Positions 25,425-37,552 of a stretch of DNA of 64,000 nt are shown one piece after another (position 1 is the first letter of the stretch; the number at the start of each line of letters is the position of its first letter). Under the pieces are notes generated by a model. It saw only the letters and a list, made by a program, of their open reading frames with translations, had not been told where the DNA came from and did not search any database. A program made the translations under genes and the position numbers. Source of the DNA: Mesorhizobium sp. YM1C-6-2 (GTDB taxonomy: Bacteria > Pseudomonadota > Alphaproteobacteria > Rhizobiales > Rhizobiaceae); assembly GCF_003666685.1 (NCBI RefSeq), contig NZ_RCIZ01000007.1:1-64000 (forward strand). The letters run 5' to 3'.

Positions 25425-26708
25425 CTATCCCGCCGGTCTGTGGCGGCGGTTGACCTGGCCAGGGCGGCCGGGAAGCGAAAGCTGCGTGTCGCGCCGCGGC
25501 CGCTCGGCGACCACCTTGCCCCGCGAGACGACACAGAGACGCTCGGCGCGCAGCCGGAGCGCCTCGACCGGATTGCCGGCGTCGAGCACGACGAGGCTGG
25601 CGCGTTTTCCCACCGCAAGGCCGAGATGCTCGAGCCCCATGATCGCGGCGTTGACGTTGGTCACCATGTCGAAGCAACGCGCCATCTCGACAGGCGAAGA
25701 CATCTGCGCCACGTGCAGGCCCATGAAGGCGACGTCGAGCATGTCGGCGGTACCAAGCGAATACCAGGGATCGAGCACGCAATCCTGGCCGAAGCCGACG
25801 CGGATGCCGTGGGCGATCATCTCCTTGACCCGCGTCATGCCGCGGCGCTTGGGATAGGTGTCGTGGCGCCCCTGCAGCATGATGTTGATCAGCGGGTTGG
25901 GGATTGCCGAGACTTCTGCCTCTGCGATCAGCGGCAACAGCTTCGAGACGTAATAATTGTCCATCGAATGCATCGACGTCAGGTGGGAGCCCGCCACCCT
26001 GCCGGCGAGGCCGAGGCGCTGCGTCTCATAGGCGAGTTGCTCGATGTGGCGCGACAGCGGATCGTCGGTCTCGTCGCAATGCATGTCAACCATGAGGCCG
26101 CGCTCGGCGGCTATCTCGCAGAGCTCAGTGACGGAGCGCGTGCCGTCGGCCATGGTACGCTCGAAATGCGGGATGCCGCCGACGATGTCGACGCCCATGT
26201 CGAGCGCGCGGATGGTGTTTTCGCGAGCGGTCGGCGAGCGGTAGAGCCCGTCCTGCGGGAAGGCGACGAGCTGCAGGTCGATATAGGGCGCGACCTCTTT
26301 CTTCACCTCGAGCAGCGCCTCGACGGCGAGCAGGCGGTCGTCGCAGACGTCGACGTGGGTGCGGATGGCGAGAAGGCCCATCGACACGGCCCAGTCGCAA
26401 TAGGCAAGCGCCCTCTCCTTCACCGCCTCGTGGGTAAGCAGCGGCTTCAATTCGCCCCACAGCGATATGCCTTCGAGCAGCGTGCCCGACGCGTTGATGC
26501 GCGGGATGCCGTAGGAGAGCGTGGCGTCCATGTGGAAATGCGGGTCGACGAAAGGCGAGGAGACGAGGCAGCCTGAGGCGTCGACGACGCGGCCGGCCTC
26601 GGTCGCGATCGACGGCTCGATGGCGGCGATGCTTTCGCCATTGATGCCGATGTCGGCGCTCTTGCCGTCGGGCAGGACACCGCCCTTGATGACCAGGTCA
26701 AAACTCAT
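25425..26708 (-). CDS. codA: Cytosine deaminase-like amidohydrolase
   Basis: The 427-residue protein, the length of E. coli CodA, has the amidohydrolase metal site: FVDPHFHMDATL (His57, His59), MVDMHCDETDDP and a C-terminal GFGQDCVLDPWYSLG. These are close to CodA. It would deaminate cytosine or a related base such as isoguanine or creatinine. It overlaps the permease gene by 4 bases and is the last gene of a BMP-type nucleobase/nucleoside ABC operon, consistent with import followed by deamination. Confidence 0.83.
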   Translation of the reverse strand: MSFDLVIKGGVLPDGKSADIGINGESIAAIEPSIATEAGRVVDASGCLVSSPFVDPHFHMDATLSYGIPRINASGTLLEGISLWGELKPLLTHEAVKERALAYCDWAVSMGLLAIRTHVDVCDDRLLAVEALLEVKKEVAPYIDLQLVAFPQDGLYRSPTARENTIRALDMGVDIVGGIPHFERTMADGTRSVTELCEIAAERGLMVDMHCDETDDPLSRHIEQLAYETQRLGLAGRVAGSHLTSMHSMDNYYVSKLLPLIAEAEVSAIPNPLINIMLQGRHDTYPKRRGMTRVKEMIAHGIRVGFGQDCVLDPWYSLGTADMLDVAFMGLHVAQMSSPVEMARCFDMVTNVNAAIMGLEHLGLAVGKRASLVVLDAGNPVEALRLRAERLCVVSRGKVVAERPRRDTQLSLPGRPGQVNRRHRPAG

Positions 26709-27646
26709 CTTTCGCCTTTCTGATATGGCACCATCAGCGCCTTGGGGTAGGTCGCGCGGCGGGCGACGAGGATGAGCGCGAGGATGGACAGGGCGTAGGG
26801 CATCATCAGGAAGATCTGATAGGGCACCACGCCGCCGCTCAGTTGCTGCAGCCGCACCTGGTAGGCGTCGAAGGCGGCGAAGAGGATGGCGCCGATGAGC
26901 GCCTTGCCCGGACGCCAGGAGCCGAAGACGACCAGCGCGATGCAGATCCAGCCGCGGCCGTTGATCATCTCGAAGAAGAAGGAATTGAAGGCCGACATGG
27001 TGAGGAAGGCGCCGCCGACCGCCATCAGCGCGCTGCCGGCCATGACAGCGCCCATGCGGATAGCGGTGACGCTGATGCCTTGCGCCTCGACCGCCGACGG
27101 GTTTTCGCCCGCCGCGCGGATCGCGAGACCGAGCGGCGTGCGATAGAGCACCCAGGCGGTGAGCGCGACGGTGAGGAAAGCGAGATAGGTGAGCGGCGTC
27201 TGGTTGAACAACGCCGGGCCGACTACCGGGATGTCGGACAGGCCCGGGATCGGCAGCGGCTGGAACGGCTCGATCTTCGGCGGCGAGGTGACCTCGGGCA
27301 AAGCCAAGCGGTAGGTGAAATAGGTGAGGCTGGTGGCAAGCAGGGTGACGCCGATGCCAACCACGTGCTGCGACAGGCCGAGCGGCACGGTGAGCGTCGC
27401 GTGGAGCAGGCCGAACATGGCGCCGGCGAGCGCGGCGACCAGCACACCCGTCCACAGATCGCCGCCGGCATAGACGGTGAACCAGCCGGCGAAGGCGCCA
27501 GCCGTCATGATGCCCTCGATGCCGAGGTTGAGGACGCCCGCGCGCTCGCAGATCAACTCGCCCATGGTGGCGAAGATCAGCGGCGAGGCGATACGGATCG
27601 CGGCGACCCAGAACGAGGCGGTGAGGAGGATGTCGAGCGCTTCCAT
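26705..27646 (-). CDS. BMP-family ABC transporter permease 2 (nucleoside/nucleobase)
   Basis: From ATG 27646 this 313-residue membrane protein has about eight hydrophobic segments and the conserved GELICERAGVLNLGIEGIM motif of the NupQ/RbsC-like permeases. ATGA overlaps join it to codA downstream, and its start shares a base with the stop of the other permease. It forms the channel together with that protein. Confidence 0.9.
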   Translation of the reverse strand: MEALDILLTASFWVAAIRIASPLIFATMGELICERAGVLNLGIEGIMTAGAFAGWFTVYAGGDLWTGVLVAALAGAMFGLLHATLTVPLGLSQHVVGIGVTLLATSLTYFTYRLALPEVTSPPKIEPFQPLPIPGLSDIPVVGPALFNQTPLTYLAFLTVALTAWVLYRTPLGLAIRAAGENPSAVEAQGISVTAIRMGAVMAGSALMAVGGAFLTMSAFNSFFFEMINGRGWICIALVVFGSWRPGKALIGAILFAAFDAYQVRLQQLSGGVVPYQIFLMMPYALSILALILVARRATYPKALMVPYQKGER

Positions 27647-28695
27647 CACTTCCACCTGAGCCTGTAGCGCGTGAACAGGATCGCGACGACCATTGTGAGC
27701 AGCGCGGTCGCCACCATCACGTCGGCGATGTAGCTCGGCACGCCTGCGGAGCGGCTCATGGCATCGGCACCAACGAAGATGCCCGCCACGAATATCGCCG
27801 AGGCGACGACACCGATCGGATTGAGCATGGCGAGCATGGCGACGACGATGCCAGTATAGCCGTAGCCCGGAGACAGATCGAGGGTGAGATTGCCCTTGAG
27901 GCCGGAAACCTCGCTGAAGCCGGCAAGCGCGGCGAGGCCGCCCGAGAGCAACGCAGTCTTCATGAGCACCGAGTTGACGGGGACGCCGGCGAAGGAAGCC
28001 GCCTGCTGATTGTGGCCGACGGCCCGCATCTCGTAGCCGAGAACCGTCTTCTTCATGATCACCCAGACGACCAGCGCCGAGACGAGCGCCATGACGAAAC
28101 CGTAGTGCAGGCGCTTGCCCTGGACGATACGCGGCAGTTGCGCATCGGCGATGACTTTCGGCGATTGCGGCCAGCCAAGACCCATCGGGTCCTTCAGCGG
28201 CCCTTCCAGCAGCATCGAGACGAAGAGAAGCACGATGAAGTTGAGGAGCAGGGTGGTGACCACCTCGTCGACGCCGAAGCGGGTCTTCAGCACGGCGGGG
28301 CCAAGCAACAGCACGCCACCCGCCGCCATGGCGACGATCACGATGATCGGGATGAGCAGAAACGCCGGCAGCGGCAACGCACCGGTGCCGAGCACGACGG
28401 TGACCACCGCGCCCATATAGAGCTGGGCTTCCGCGCCGATGTTCCAAAGCTTCGCGCGAAAGGCCACCGCGACGGCAAGACCGGTGAAGATCAGCGGCGT
28501 GGCGCGGGTCAGTGTTTCGAGCAACGCGAATTGCGAGCCGGCGGCGCCCTTCCAGACGAGATGGAAGACGGAGAAGGGCGAGGCGCCGGCGGCGAGCACC
28601 AGCAGAGCCGTGATGGCGAAGGTCAGCGCGATCGCCGCCACCGGGTAAAGCAGCGTGACCGCGAAGGACGGCGCGGGTTTCGGTTCAACGCGCAT
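27646..28695 (-). CDS. BMP-family ABC transporter permease 1 (nucleoside/nucleobase)
   Basis: The 349-residue permease has an extra N-terminal hydrophobic segment, the FRAKLWNIGAEAQLYMGAV motif of the NupP branch, and a DEVVTTLLLNFIVLLFVS segment. The two-permease plus double-ATPase plus BMP arrangement is the purine nucleoside/nucleobase type (B. subtilis nupNOPQ-like). It is tightly coupled to the downstream permease. Confidence 0.9.
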   Translation of the reverse strand: MRVEPKPAPSFAVTLLYPVAAIALTFAITALLVLAAGASPFSVFHLVWKGAAGSQFALLETLTRATPLIFTGLAVAVAFRAKLWNIGAEAQLYMGAVVTVVLGTGALPLPAFLLIPIIVIVAMAAGGVLLLGPAVLKTRFGVDEVVTTLLLNFIVLLFVSMLLEGPLKDPMGLGWPQSPKVIADAQLPRIVQGKRLHYGFVMALVSALVVWVIMKKTVLGYEMRAVGHNQQAASFAGVPVNSVLMKTALLSGGLAALAGFSEVSGLKGNLTLDLSPGYGYTGIVVAMLAMLNPIGVVASAIFVAGIFVGADAMSRSAGVPSYIADVMVATALLTMVVAILFTRYRLRWK

Positions 28696-28722
28696 CGCGT
28701 ACTCCGGGCGCTGCGGTCACCA

Positions 28723-30303
<1,581 letters not shown>

Positions 30304-30430
30304 TGCTCAGCCCTCTCGCACGCTCAGGAAACCAAGTGTGGCAAGTGGAGCGCTTCCGCAACAGCCCCACCCGTCCAACCGCCTACGGCGGTTGTCCACC
30401 CTCCCCTCGAGGGGGAGGGGAACGCCCCGC

Positions 30431-31465
30431 TCAGCTCGATTTCGGCTCGGTATCGTTGATCTCGACCGTGAACGAGCCGTCCTTGATCGCCTTCTCCTTC
30501 TCGGCGACCTTGGCCATGACCTCGGCCGGGACCTTGCCCTCGAAGGTGCCGAGCGGCGCCAGCGAGCAGCCGCCGTGCTTCATGAAGGAATAGATGCCGT
30601 AGTCGGCCGCCTTGAAGGTGCCGGCCTTGACCTCCGATATCGCCTTGTCCAGCGTCGGCTCGAAATGCCAGAGCGCCGAGGCGACCACCGTCTCGGGATA
30701 GTCCGCCTGGGTGTCGATGACGTTGCCGATGGCGAGCACGCCCTTCTCCTTGGCCGCGTCCGACACGCCGAAGCGCTCGGCGTACATGATGTCGGCACCG
30801 CCATCGATCTGCGCGAAGGCCGTCTCCTTGGCCTTGGGCGGATCGAACCAGGAGCCGATGAAGGCGACCTGGAACTTCGCCTCGGGCGCGGTTTCCTTCA
30901 CACCGGCCATGAAGGCGTGCATCAGCCGGTTGACCTCGGGGATCGGGAAGCCGCCGACCATGCCGATGTTCTTCGACTTGGTCATGGCGCCGGCGATGAT
31001 GCCGGTGAGGTAGGAGGCGTCCTGGATATAATTGTCGAACACGGAGAAATTCGGGTTCTTGTCGTCCGGCTTGAAGGACGAGCCCATCAGGAAGGCGGTT
31101 TCGGGATAGTCCGCGGCGACCGTGCGCGCGGCCTCCTCGACGCCGAACACCTCGCCGAGGATCAGCTTGTTGCCGGCCTCGGCATATTCGCGCATGACGC
31201 GCTCGTAGTCGGTGTTGGAGACGTTCTCGGTGGCGACGTATTCGATGTCGCCGCGTTCCTTGGCGGCATTGGCCGCCTTGTGGATGCGGCTGACCCACTG
31301 CTGCTCGAACGGCACCGTGTAGACGGCGGCGACCTTCAGCTTCTCCTGGGCGAAGAGGCGCGACGGGGTTCCGATCGCGGAAAGGGCCGCGGCCGCGCCG
31401 GAGGCCTTGAGCAATTGCCTGCGCGAGACAGCCGGAAGGCCGGCAAGAAATTGATTTTTGGGCAT
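30431..31465 (-). CDS. BMP-family ABC transporter substrate-binding protein
   Basis: The 344-residue precursor has a twin-arginine type signal (VSRRQLLKASGAAAALSAIG, residues 13-32). The mature part is the Bmp/PnrA-type periplasmic fold (LKVAAVYTVPFEQQWVSRIH, GGFPIPEVNRLMHAFMAGVK). Family members bind purine nucleosides or nucleobases. As first gene of the operon ending in codA, it likely captures a base or nucleoside that is then deaminated. Confidence 0.9.
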   Translation of the reverse strand: MPKNQFLAGLPAVSRRQLLKASGAAAALSAIGTPSRLFAQEKLKVAAVYTVPFEQQWVSRIHKAANAAKERGDIEYVATENVSNTDYERVMREYAEAGNKLILGEVFGVEEAARTVAADYPETAFLMGSSFKPDDKNPNFSVFDNYIQDASYLTGIIAGAMTKSKNIGMVGGFPIPEVNRLMHAFMAGVKETAPEAKFQVAFIGSWFDPPKAKETAFAQIDGGADIMYAERFGVSDAAKEKGVLAIGNVIDTQADYPETVVASALWHFEPTLDKAISEVKAGTFKAADYGIYSFMKHGGCSLAPLGTFEGKVPAEVMAKVAEKEKAIKDGSFTVEINDTEPKSS

Positions 31466-31608
31466 ATTCGGACCACCTCTGGTTGGTTCAGGGTTCGGGG
31501 TCATCCCGTCCTGTTTTTTTATTGTTTGGTCAAGGTAGGCGAATTCCAGAAAGCGGGCAATCGCGTGGACAGCCGCACCGGCGCCATGTCCACGGTCTCC
31601 ACAGAGGG

Positions 31609-32796
31609 TCATCGCGAAGCCACGGCCAGCAGGCCGTCGGCGACCTGACGCCACGTCCGCAACCGGCTGCGCGGCGGCGGCAGGGCCGCGAATTCGCCCT
31701 GCACCGCCCGGCGCAGCGCCGCTGCCATCCCGGCCTCGTCGCGCGGGTCGAAATAGGTCACATGGCCGCCGCCGACTTCCGGCAGCGACGAGAGGCCGGA
31801 ACTCAGGCAGGGCTTCGCCATCCACAGGCTTTCGCCGACCGGCAGGCCCCAGCCTTCCTCCAGGCTCGGAAAGACGGTGAAATCGCAGAATTCGTAGAGC
31901 CTGGCGAGTTCGGACTCGCTGACCGGCCCGAGAAGCTCCACCGTGCCCCCGACATTGCCTGTCCGTCGCAGAAAAGCTTCCAGTTCCGCGCCTTCTATGA
32001 CCTCCCCGGCAAGGACGAGTGTCGGGAGCTCGTCGCCGAACTCCCTCCTGAGCCTGTCCCACGCGCGAACGAGCGCGATCTGGTTCTTCCGCAGGCCGAT
32101 CGAGCTGACGCAGAGGACGGTCTGCCGGGCGGCCAAGCCGGACAGACTGTCCCGCATGGGGCCTGCGACGGGCTTGAACTCATGCGCCAGCGGCACCACC
32201 GAAACGTCGACGGGCACGTCCTGCGAGGCGGCGTAATCGCGCAGGTCCGCCTCGACATGCCGCGAGGCGCAGATGAAACGATGCCCCCGGCCGAGCGCGG
32301 CGTCGAGCCATAGTCTGAAGGCTTCACCGAACGTACCGGGATTCATCACGAATTCCGGATGACGCAGCGGAATGAGATCGTGGCAGAACCAGACGACCCC
32401 GCAGGCCGGAGGCCGGGCTCCGAACAAGTAGCCGTGGCGCTTGGGAAAACCCCAACCGGCGCCAAGCAGGAGCAGCGTGTCATCCGGCCCGGGCACGATG
32501 CGGCTGGAGCGAAGCACGCCCATATAGGCGCGGGCACGGCGCAGATTGTCCCTTGCGGCGGGGTTCAGCCGCCGCAGGTAGTCCAGATCGCGGGCCAGCA
32601 GCCGCCTGCCGTCGATCCGGCAGAATGCCCGGCTTATCCTGGAGAAAAACACCGGAACGACCTCCGGCTCCCTGTCGAGAAGCTCGGCAAGACAACGGGC
32701 GATGACCCGCGGTATGCCGTTGGGGTGCTCCCGCAGGAGCATCAGCGAAACCAGGTCCGTCACGTCGAAAAGGATGCGGTTTCGGCCTGCAACCAT
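31609..32796 (-). CDS. Glycosyltransferase family 4 (group 1)
   Basis: I start at MVAGRNRILFDVTDLVSLML (32796), behind CGGAAATTC. The longer frame to 33021 runs into the control region of the divergent gene. The 395-residue protein has the GT-B donor-site motif PSLEEGWGLPVGESLWMAKP (E-x7-E) and VLCVSSIGLRKNQIALVRAW at the domain start. It would transfer a sugar from a nucleotide-sugar to a cell-surface glycan or lipid. It is divergent from an MsbA-type exporter, which may export the product. Confidence 0.87.
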   Translation of the reverse strand: MVAGRNRILFDVTDLVSLMLLREHPNGIPRVIARCLAELLDREPEVVPVFFSRISRAFCRIDGRRLLARDLDYLRRLNPAARDNLRRARAYMGVLRSSRIVPGPDDTLLLLGAGWGFPKRHGYLFGARPPACGVVWFCHDLIPLRHPEFVMNPGTFGEAFRLWLDAALGRGHRFICASRHVEADLRDYAASQDVPVDVSVVPLAHEFKPVAGPMRDSLSGLAARQTVLCVSSIGLRKNQIALVRAWDRLRREFGDELPTLVLAGEVIEGAELEAFLRRTGNVGGTVELLGPVSESELARLYEFCDFTVFPSLEEGWGLPVGESLWMAKPCLSSGLSSLPEVGGGHVTYFDPRDEAGMAAALRRAVQGEFAALPPPRSRLRTWRQVADGLLAVASR

Positions 32797-32950
32797 GGAA
32801 TTTCCGAATTTGAGGCTCAATGCGACCGGCCCGGACCGCCGCCGCGCGGCTCCCGCGGCAGGCACACATATCCGTTTCAGCCGTGACTTGAATAGGTCGA
32901 TCCTATATACGCCGGCTGCCCCGGGACGTTCGGCACCAGGAACACCTCTA

Positions 32951-34708
<1,758 letters not shown>

Positions 34709-34805
34709 GCCGAGCCGGCATCCACCGCTTTCCGGCTTGACGGCGCGCACGCGACGATGCCCATTTCCGGGCACCGTTTCAAAGGCCGTTAAGCAGGAGA
34801 TACCG

Positions 34806-34844
34806 ATGCAGCTCGTTTTCGACGGCCACAACGACGTGCCTTGA
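34806..34844 (+). pseudogene. 5' fragment of M19 membrane dipeptidase gene, cut by element insertion
   Basis: A good ribosome-binding site (AGGAGATACC) precedes ATG 34806. The frame reads MQLVFDGHNDV and then, inside the element, Pro and a TGA stop. FDGHNDV is the N-terminal zinc-binding HxD motif of renal-dipeptidase-type (M19) enzymes. The next residues of such a protein (LYRLWNHAAKG) are found in phase at 41768. Joining 34838 to 41768 restores one uninterrupted reading frame, so this is the left half of a split gene. Confidence 0.88.
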
Positions 34845-34863
34845 CGTTCACTCTACGTACAAG
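34826..34863. other. Left attachment junction (attL)
   Basis: Host sequence runs to GTGC at 34836-34839; element sequence follows. The inner arm CTTGACGTTCACTCTACG (34840-34857) is an imperfect inverted match of the arm at the other end (41745-41764): 13 positions agree, with TCTACG identical. The two arms would flank the core symmetrically in the excised circle. Confidence 0.65.
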
Positions 34864-34906
34864 GTAAAGATTCCTCCAGAGACGCAACTCACTGGAGGGC
34901 TTGACC

Positions 34907-36388
34907 ATGCTTACACCTCGCGACCTCAAGGGACGCCGCGCAATCTCCTACGCTCGCTGGTCATCCGACCGACAGAGCGCCGGGGATAGCTTGCGCCGAC
35001 AGACCGAGGAAGCCGAGCGCTTCTGCCTCACCTACGGCCTCACCCTCGACCACCAAATGGTCGACAATGGTGTCTCGGCATTCAAAGGTGCGAACCTTGA
35101 GGCCTCCCTTGGTCGCTTCGTTGAAGGCGTGAAGGCAGGGACAATTCCGTCTGACACTGTCCTACTGGTCGAGGCTATGGACCGCGTGTCCCGCGTGAAC
35201 CACATGGATGCTCTGGAGTTCTTCCACGGGGTCCTCAAGACCGGCGTCACCATCGTGACGATGCTAGACCAGAGGGTCCACACGCTGGAGGACTACCGCT
35301 CCAACGTTGCCTCCGTTCTCATGTCCATCATGGCAATGTCTGCGGCCAACGAATACAGCGCCAAGCTCAGCGAGCGAGTGGAGCAATCCTATATCGGTCG
35401 CGTCGAACGCGCTAAGGACGGTGCCCGCGTGAAGCTGTCCAAGGTTCCCTTTTGGATTGATCAGAAGACCCAGGAACTCAATGGCCGTGCCGACGATGCC
35501 CGCCTAATCTTCCGCCTCGCAAGCGAGGGGGTCTCTCACCATTCCATTGTCCTTCGCCTAAACACTCTCGGAATCCCGAGTGCCAAGGGCGGCCCGTGGG
35601 TTAAGAGCGCCGTTCAATCCGTCCTAGCAACACCCGCCGCCTATGGTGCCCTGAGGCTTAAGGGCGAGACGATACCTGACTACTTCTCCGCCCTGATCAC
35701 TGAGACCGAGTGGCTTGCAATCCAGCACCGCGCCAAGGTGCGCCGCTCAAACCCTCAGGCAAACAACGCGGCCAACCTGTTTTCCCGGCTCACCCGCTGC
35801 GGACACTGCGGCTCTGCCATGACCATGACGACGTCGAGGGTCTCCAAATACCGCTATCTGGCTTGCTCTGGTCGAGTGACCAAGCGCACCGACTGTGACG
35901 CGCCGAACTGGCATTACGAGACCTTTGAGAATGCCTTCCTCGACCGCATCGGCTTCCTCGCTGTCCCCTCCACCGACGCTCCTCGAGAGGACCCCACGGC
36001 CTCCATCATGGACGCCCTCAGCGCCCTTGAGACCAAGCGGGAGAACGTGCTTGCTGGCATGAGCGAGGCCACCGATGTGGCCACCCGCGCCATCCTCCTG
36101 CGACAGTCCGACGAGTTGGGTGCGCGGATAGACGCTACTAAGCGCCAACTTGTCGAGGCTCGCGAGAGCGCCGCCCGTGCTTCCTATACCGCAGGAACAG
36201 ACTTCACCGAGGACGCTGCCCGGATCAAGGTAATGTCCGTGGAGGACCGAGAGGGTGCTCGTCGTCTCATCGCTGATCTGGTCGAGAAGATCGAACTGGA
36301 GAGCGATGGGGACGTGCGGCTCGCGAGTGTCACCCTAAGGAGTGGCCGTCAACAGAACATCGTTTTCGGCAACGCAGAGCCTCAGTGA
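34907..36388 (+). CDS. Large serine recombinase (integrase)
   Basis: From ATG 34907 (GGAGGG seven bases before) the protein has 493 residues. The N-terminal resolvase domain (ISYARWSSDRQSAGDSLRRQ; nucleophile Ser in the RWSSDRQ stretch) reaches about 150. A Recombinase domain covers about 165-265, with a zinc ribbon (TRCGHCGSAMTMTT, YLACSGRVTKRTDCDAP) at about 295-335. A C-terminal coiled coil covers about 365-430. This is the complete plan of phage-type serine integrases. It is the first gene inside the element, next to attL, and would catalyse integration and, with a directionality factor, excision. Confidence 0.95.
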   Translation: MLTPRDLKGRRAISYARWSSDRQSAGDSLRRQTEEAERFCLTYGLTLDHQMVDNGVSAFKGANLEASLGRFVEGVKAGTIPSDTVLLVEAMDRVSRVNHMDALEFFHGVLKTGVTIVTMLDQRVHTLEDYRSNVASVLMSIMAMSAANEYSAKLSERVEQSYIGRVERAKDGARVKLSKVPFWIDQKTQELNGRADDARLIFRLASEGVSHHSIVLRLNTLGIPSAKGGPWVKSAVQSVLATPAAYGALRLKGETIPDYFSALITETEWLAIQHRAKVRRSNPQANNAANLFSRLTRCGHCGSAMTMTTSRVSKYRYLACSGRVTKRTDCDAPNWHYETFENAFLDRIGFLAVPSTDAPREDPTASIMDALSALETKRENVLAGMSEATDVATRAILLRQSDELGARIDATKRQLVEARESAARASYTAGTDFTEDAARIKVMSVEDREGARRLIADLVEKIELESDGDVRLASVTLRSGRQQNIVFGNAEPQ

Positions 36389-36431
36389 AAATTTTGGATA
36401 ACCATCTGTTCCTAATTGCTATTTACACTTT

Positions 36432-36534
36432 GTCGGCAATTAGCGCCCCATAATGTACAGAGAAGCTCAAAATTAGCGACAGCTAATATTGACATACAGA
36501 GATTACGAGGGTCGGCAATTACCTCCTCATAATG
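36432..36534. promoter_or_regulatory. Operator-like repeats: two GTCGGCAATTA-N6-CATAATG sites and an ATTAGC dyad
   Basis: GTCGGCAATTA occurs at 36432-36442 and 36511-36521. Each is followed by CATAATG starting exactly 17 bases after the first G (36449 and 36528). Between them lies the inverted repeat ATTAGC-GACA-GCTAAT (36472-36487), which shares the AATTAGC word, and a TTGACA at 36490. This is the layout of a regulated phage-type promoter region, possibly bound by the XRE protein at 41061. Confidence 0.55.
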
Positions 36535-36598
36535 AGATACAGCGAACGCTCTTCCATCGCTGTCCCGTGAGATATCTTTAGGTTCCCTTGGGAGGTTT

Positions 36599-36667
36599 AT
36601 GTTGGTTGATCCTTTCCAGCATCCTCCTCCCGAGGGCCTTTTCCCTCTCCTTCTGCATCCGTCCTAG
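36599..36667 (+). CDS. Possible 22-residue peptide
   Basis: ATG 36599 follows a strong GGAGG with 4-base spacing, and the frame encodes a Pro/Leu-rich peptide of 22 residues. The ribosome-binding site is the only support. It could be a leader peptide. Confidence 0.2.
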   Translation: MLVDPFQHPPPEGLFPLLLHPS

Positions 36668-36795
36668 TCTTTCCTCCCTGTTTTTGACTGGGTGGCAGGT
36701 TTTGGCTTGGGTGCCTTACTGTTGCATAGCCACACTACCAAGGGGGCACCCATGCTCGCCACGCTGCTACCAGCAGCTGAGCAATAGCCGTTCCT

Positions 36796-36885
36796 TGACT
36801 CAGGGACCGTGGCTGGAGTCGCTCTGACACCTTCCGGGCTCCCATACACCGGCCAAGCCTCAAATCGCTTCCATCCACCATTTCT
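36796..36885 (+). repeat. Foldable repeat of the element, copy 1
   Basis: The sequence from TGACTCAGGGACCGTGGCTG is repeated 138 bases downstream. Outer arms GTGG (36809-36812) and CCAC (36875-36878) and an inner AAGC/GCTT hairpin with loop CTCAAATC can pair. The corresponding inner arms in copy 2 differ but remain complementary. Confidence 0.5.
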
Positions 36886-36933
36886 GAGTCGTGTGCGGCA
36901 TCGTCCGTCCCAGTGTCACGGATCGCCCCTGGC

Positions 36934-37034
36934 TGACTCGCAGACCGTGGCTGGAGACGCGCTAGGCCCTCAGGGCTCCCCAAGTACCCATGAGCCGTCA
37001 ATCCGGCTCTATCCACGCTTCCTACCCCGAGGAA
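36934..37034 (+). repeat. Foldable repeat of the element, copy 2
   Basis: TGACTCGCAGACCGTGGCTG matches copy 1 with few changes. Outer arms CGTGG (36946-36950) and CCACG (37013-37017) enclose a GCCC/GGGC hairpin and a GAGCCG-TCAATC-CGGCTC hairpin (36992-37009). A third, partial copy (CGTGGATGGAGACGGGC and on) is at 40366-40400. A small structured RNA or a protein-binding DNA structure are both possible. Confidence 0.5.
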
Positions 37035-37080
37035 GCGCCTTCCGCCGACACACACTCGGCACCATCCCCACAAGGAACCC

Positions 37081-37371
37081 ATGAGCCAAAAAGAATCCGC
37101 CCCGGATTACCGGGACGTGGTGGTGCAAATCAGCCCCGCCGCTCGCATCATCAACTGCAAAGACAACATCCAATGGATCGTCCAGACGCTCAAAGGAGGA
37201 CGCTGGCGGTCAGAGAATTACTGGACGTGGCGAAACCCGATGCTCGCCCATCTCGAGATTCGCGACGAACACTGGGGCGAGACTGAGTTCGTTCTGACCA
37301 GCGAGACAAGGAACGCAATAGAAGCTTTGCCAGACCGGCATGGCCGAGGACGGCAACCTATCCCGGCCTAA
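37081..37371 (+). CDS. Element protein of unknown function (96 aa)
   Basis: ATG 37081 follows AAGGAACCC. The 96-residue product contains RDVVVQISPAARIINCKDN and a Trp-rich middle (WRSENYWTWRNPMLAHLEI). Composition and ribosome-binding site support a real gene, but I recognise no family. Its stop codon overlaps the start of a T7-type promoter match. Confidence 0.65.
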   Translation: MSQKESAPDYRDVVVQISPAARIINCKDNIQWIVQTLKGGRWRSENYWTWRNPMLAHLEIRDEHWGETEFVLTSETRNAIEALPDRHGRGRQPIPA

Positions 37372-37392
37372 TTTGGAGAGACTATAGGGGGG
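37370..37392 (+). promoter_or_regulatory. T7-type phage RNA polymerase promoter match
   Basis: The 23 bases here end in ACTATAGGGGGG and begin AATTTGG. By hand alignment they agree at 17 of 23 positions with the phage K11 promoter as I remember it, and at 14 of 23 with T7, including the whole ACTATAGGG core (+1 at 37387). It points toward the right-hand gene set of the element. The element encodes no such polymerase, so one would have to come from a helper phage. Confidence 0.55.
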
Positions 37393-37552
37393 AACTTAAG
37401 AGCCTTAAGATACCTCAAGTCTCTCCGAAGAGTTTATCTGAGAGGTACTATCCTCAAGGGACACCATAGTGAACTGGTGAGAACTCAGGTTCTCACGGGT
37501 TCCCTCTTGTATCGGATCCCTGCTCATCGGTTCGTTTCGACGTCAACGAAAG

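Larger units (their letters stand above)
36389..37080. other. Non-coding control region of the element
   Basis: These 692 bases separate the recombinase from the next convincing gene. They hold operator-like direct repeats and a dyad (36432-36534), a possible 22-codon ORF (36599-36667) and two copies of a foldable repeat (36796-36885, 36934-37034). Longer open frames here are low in coding character. The first 160 bases are clearly AT-rich. Confidence 0.7.

Noticed and set aside
31466-31608. Promoter of the BMP operon from TTGACC near 31530
   Set aside because: No acceptable -10 at usual spacing could be paired with it.
36588-36827. 79-codon hydrophobic frame from TTG
   Set aside because: The start lies inside the ribosome-binding site of the ATG at 36599, and the end runs into the foldable repeat.
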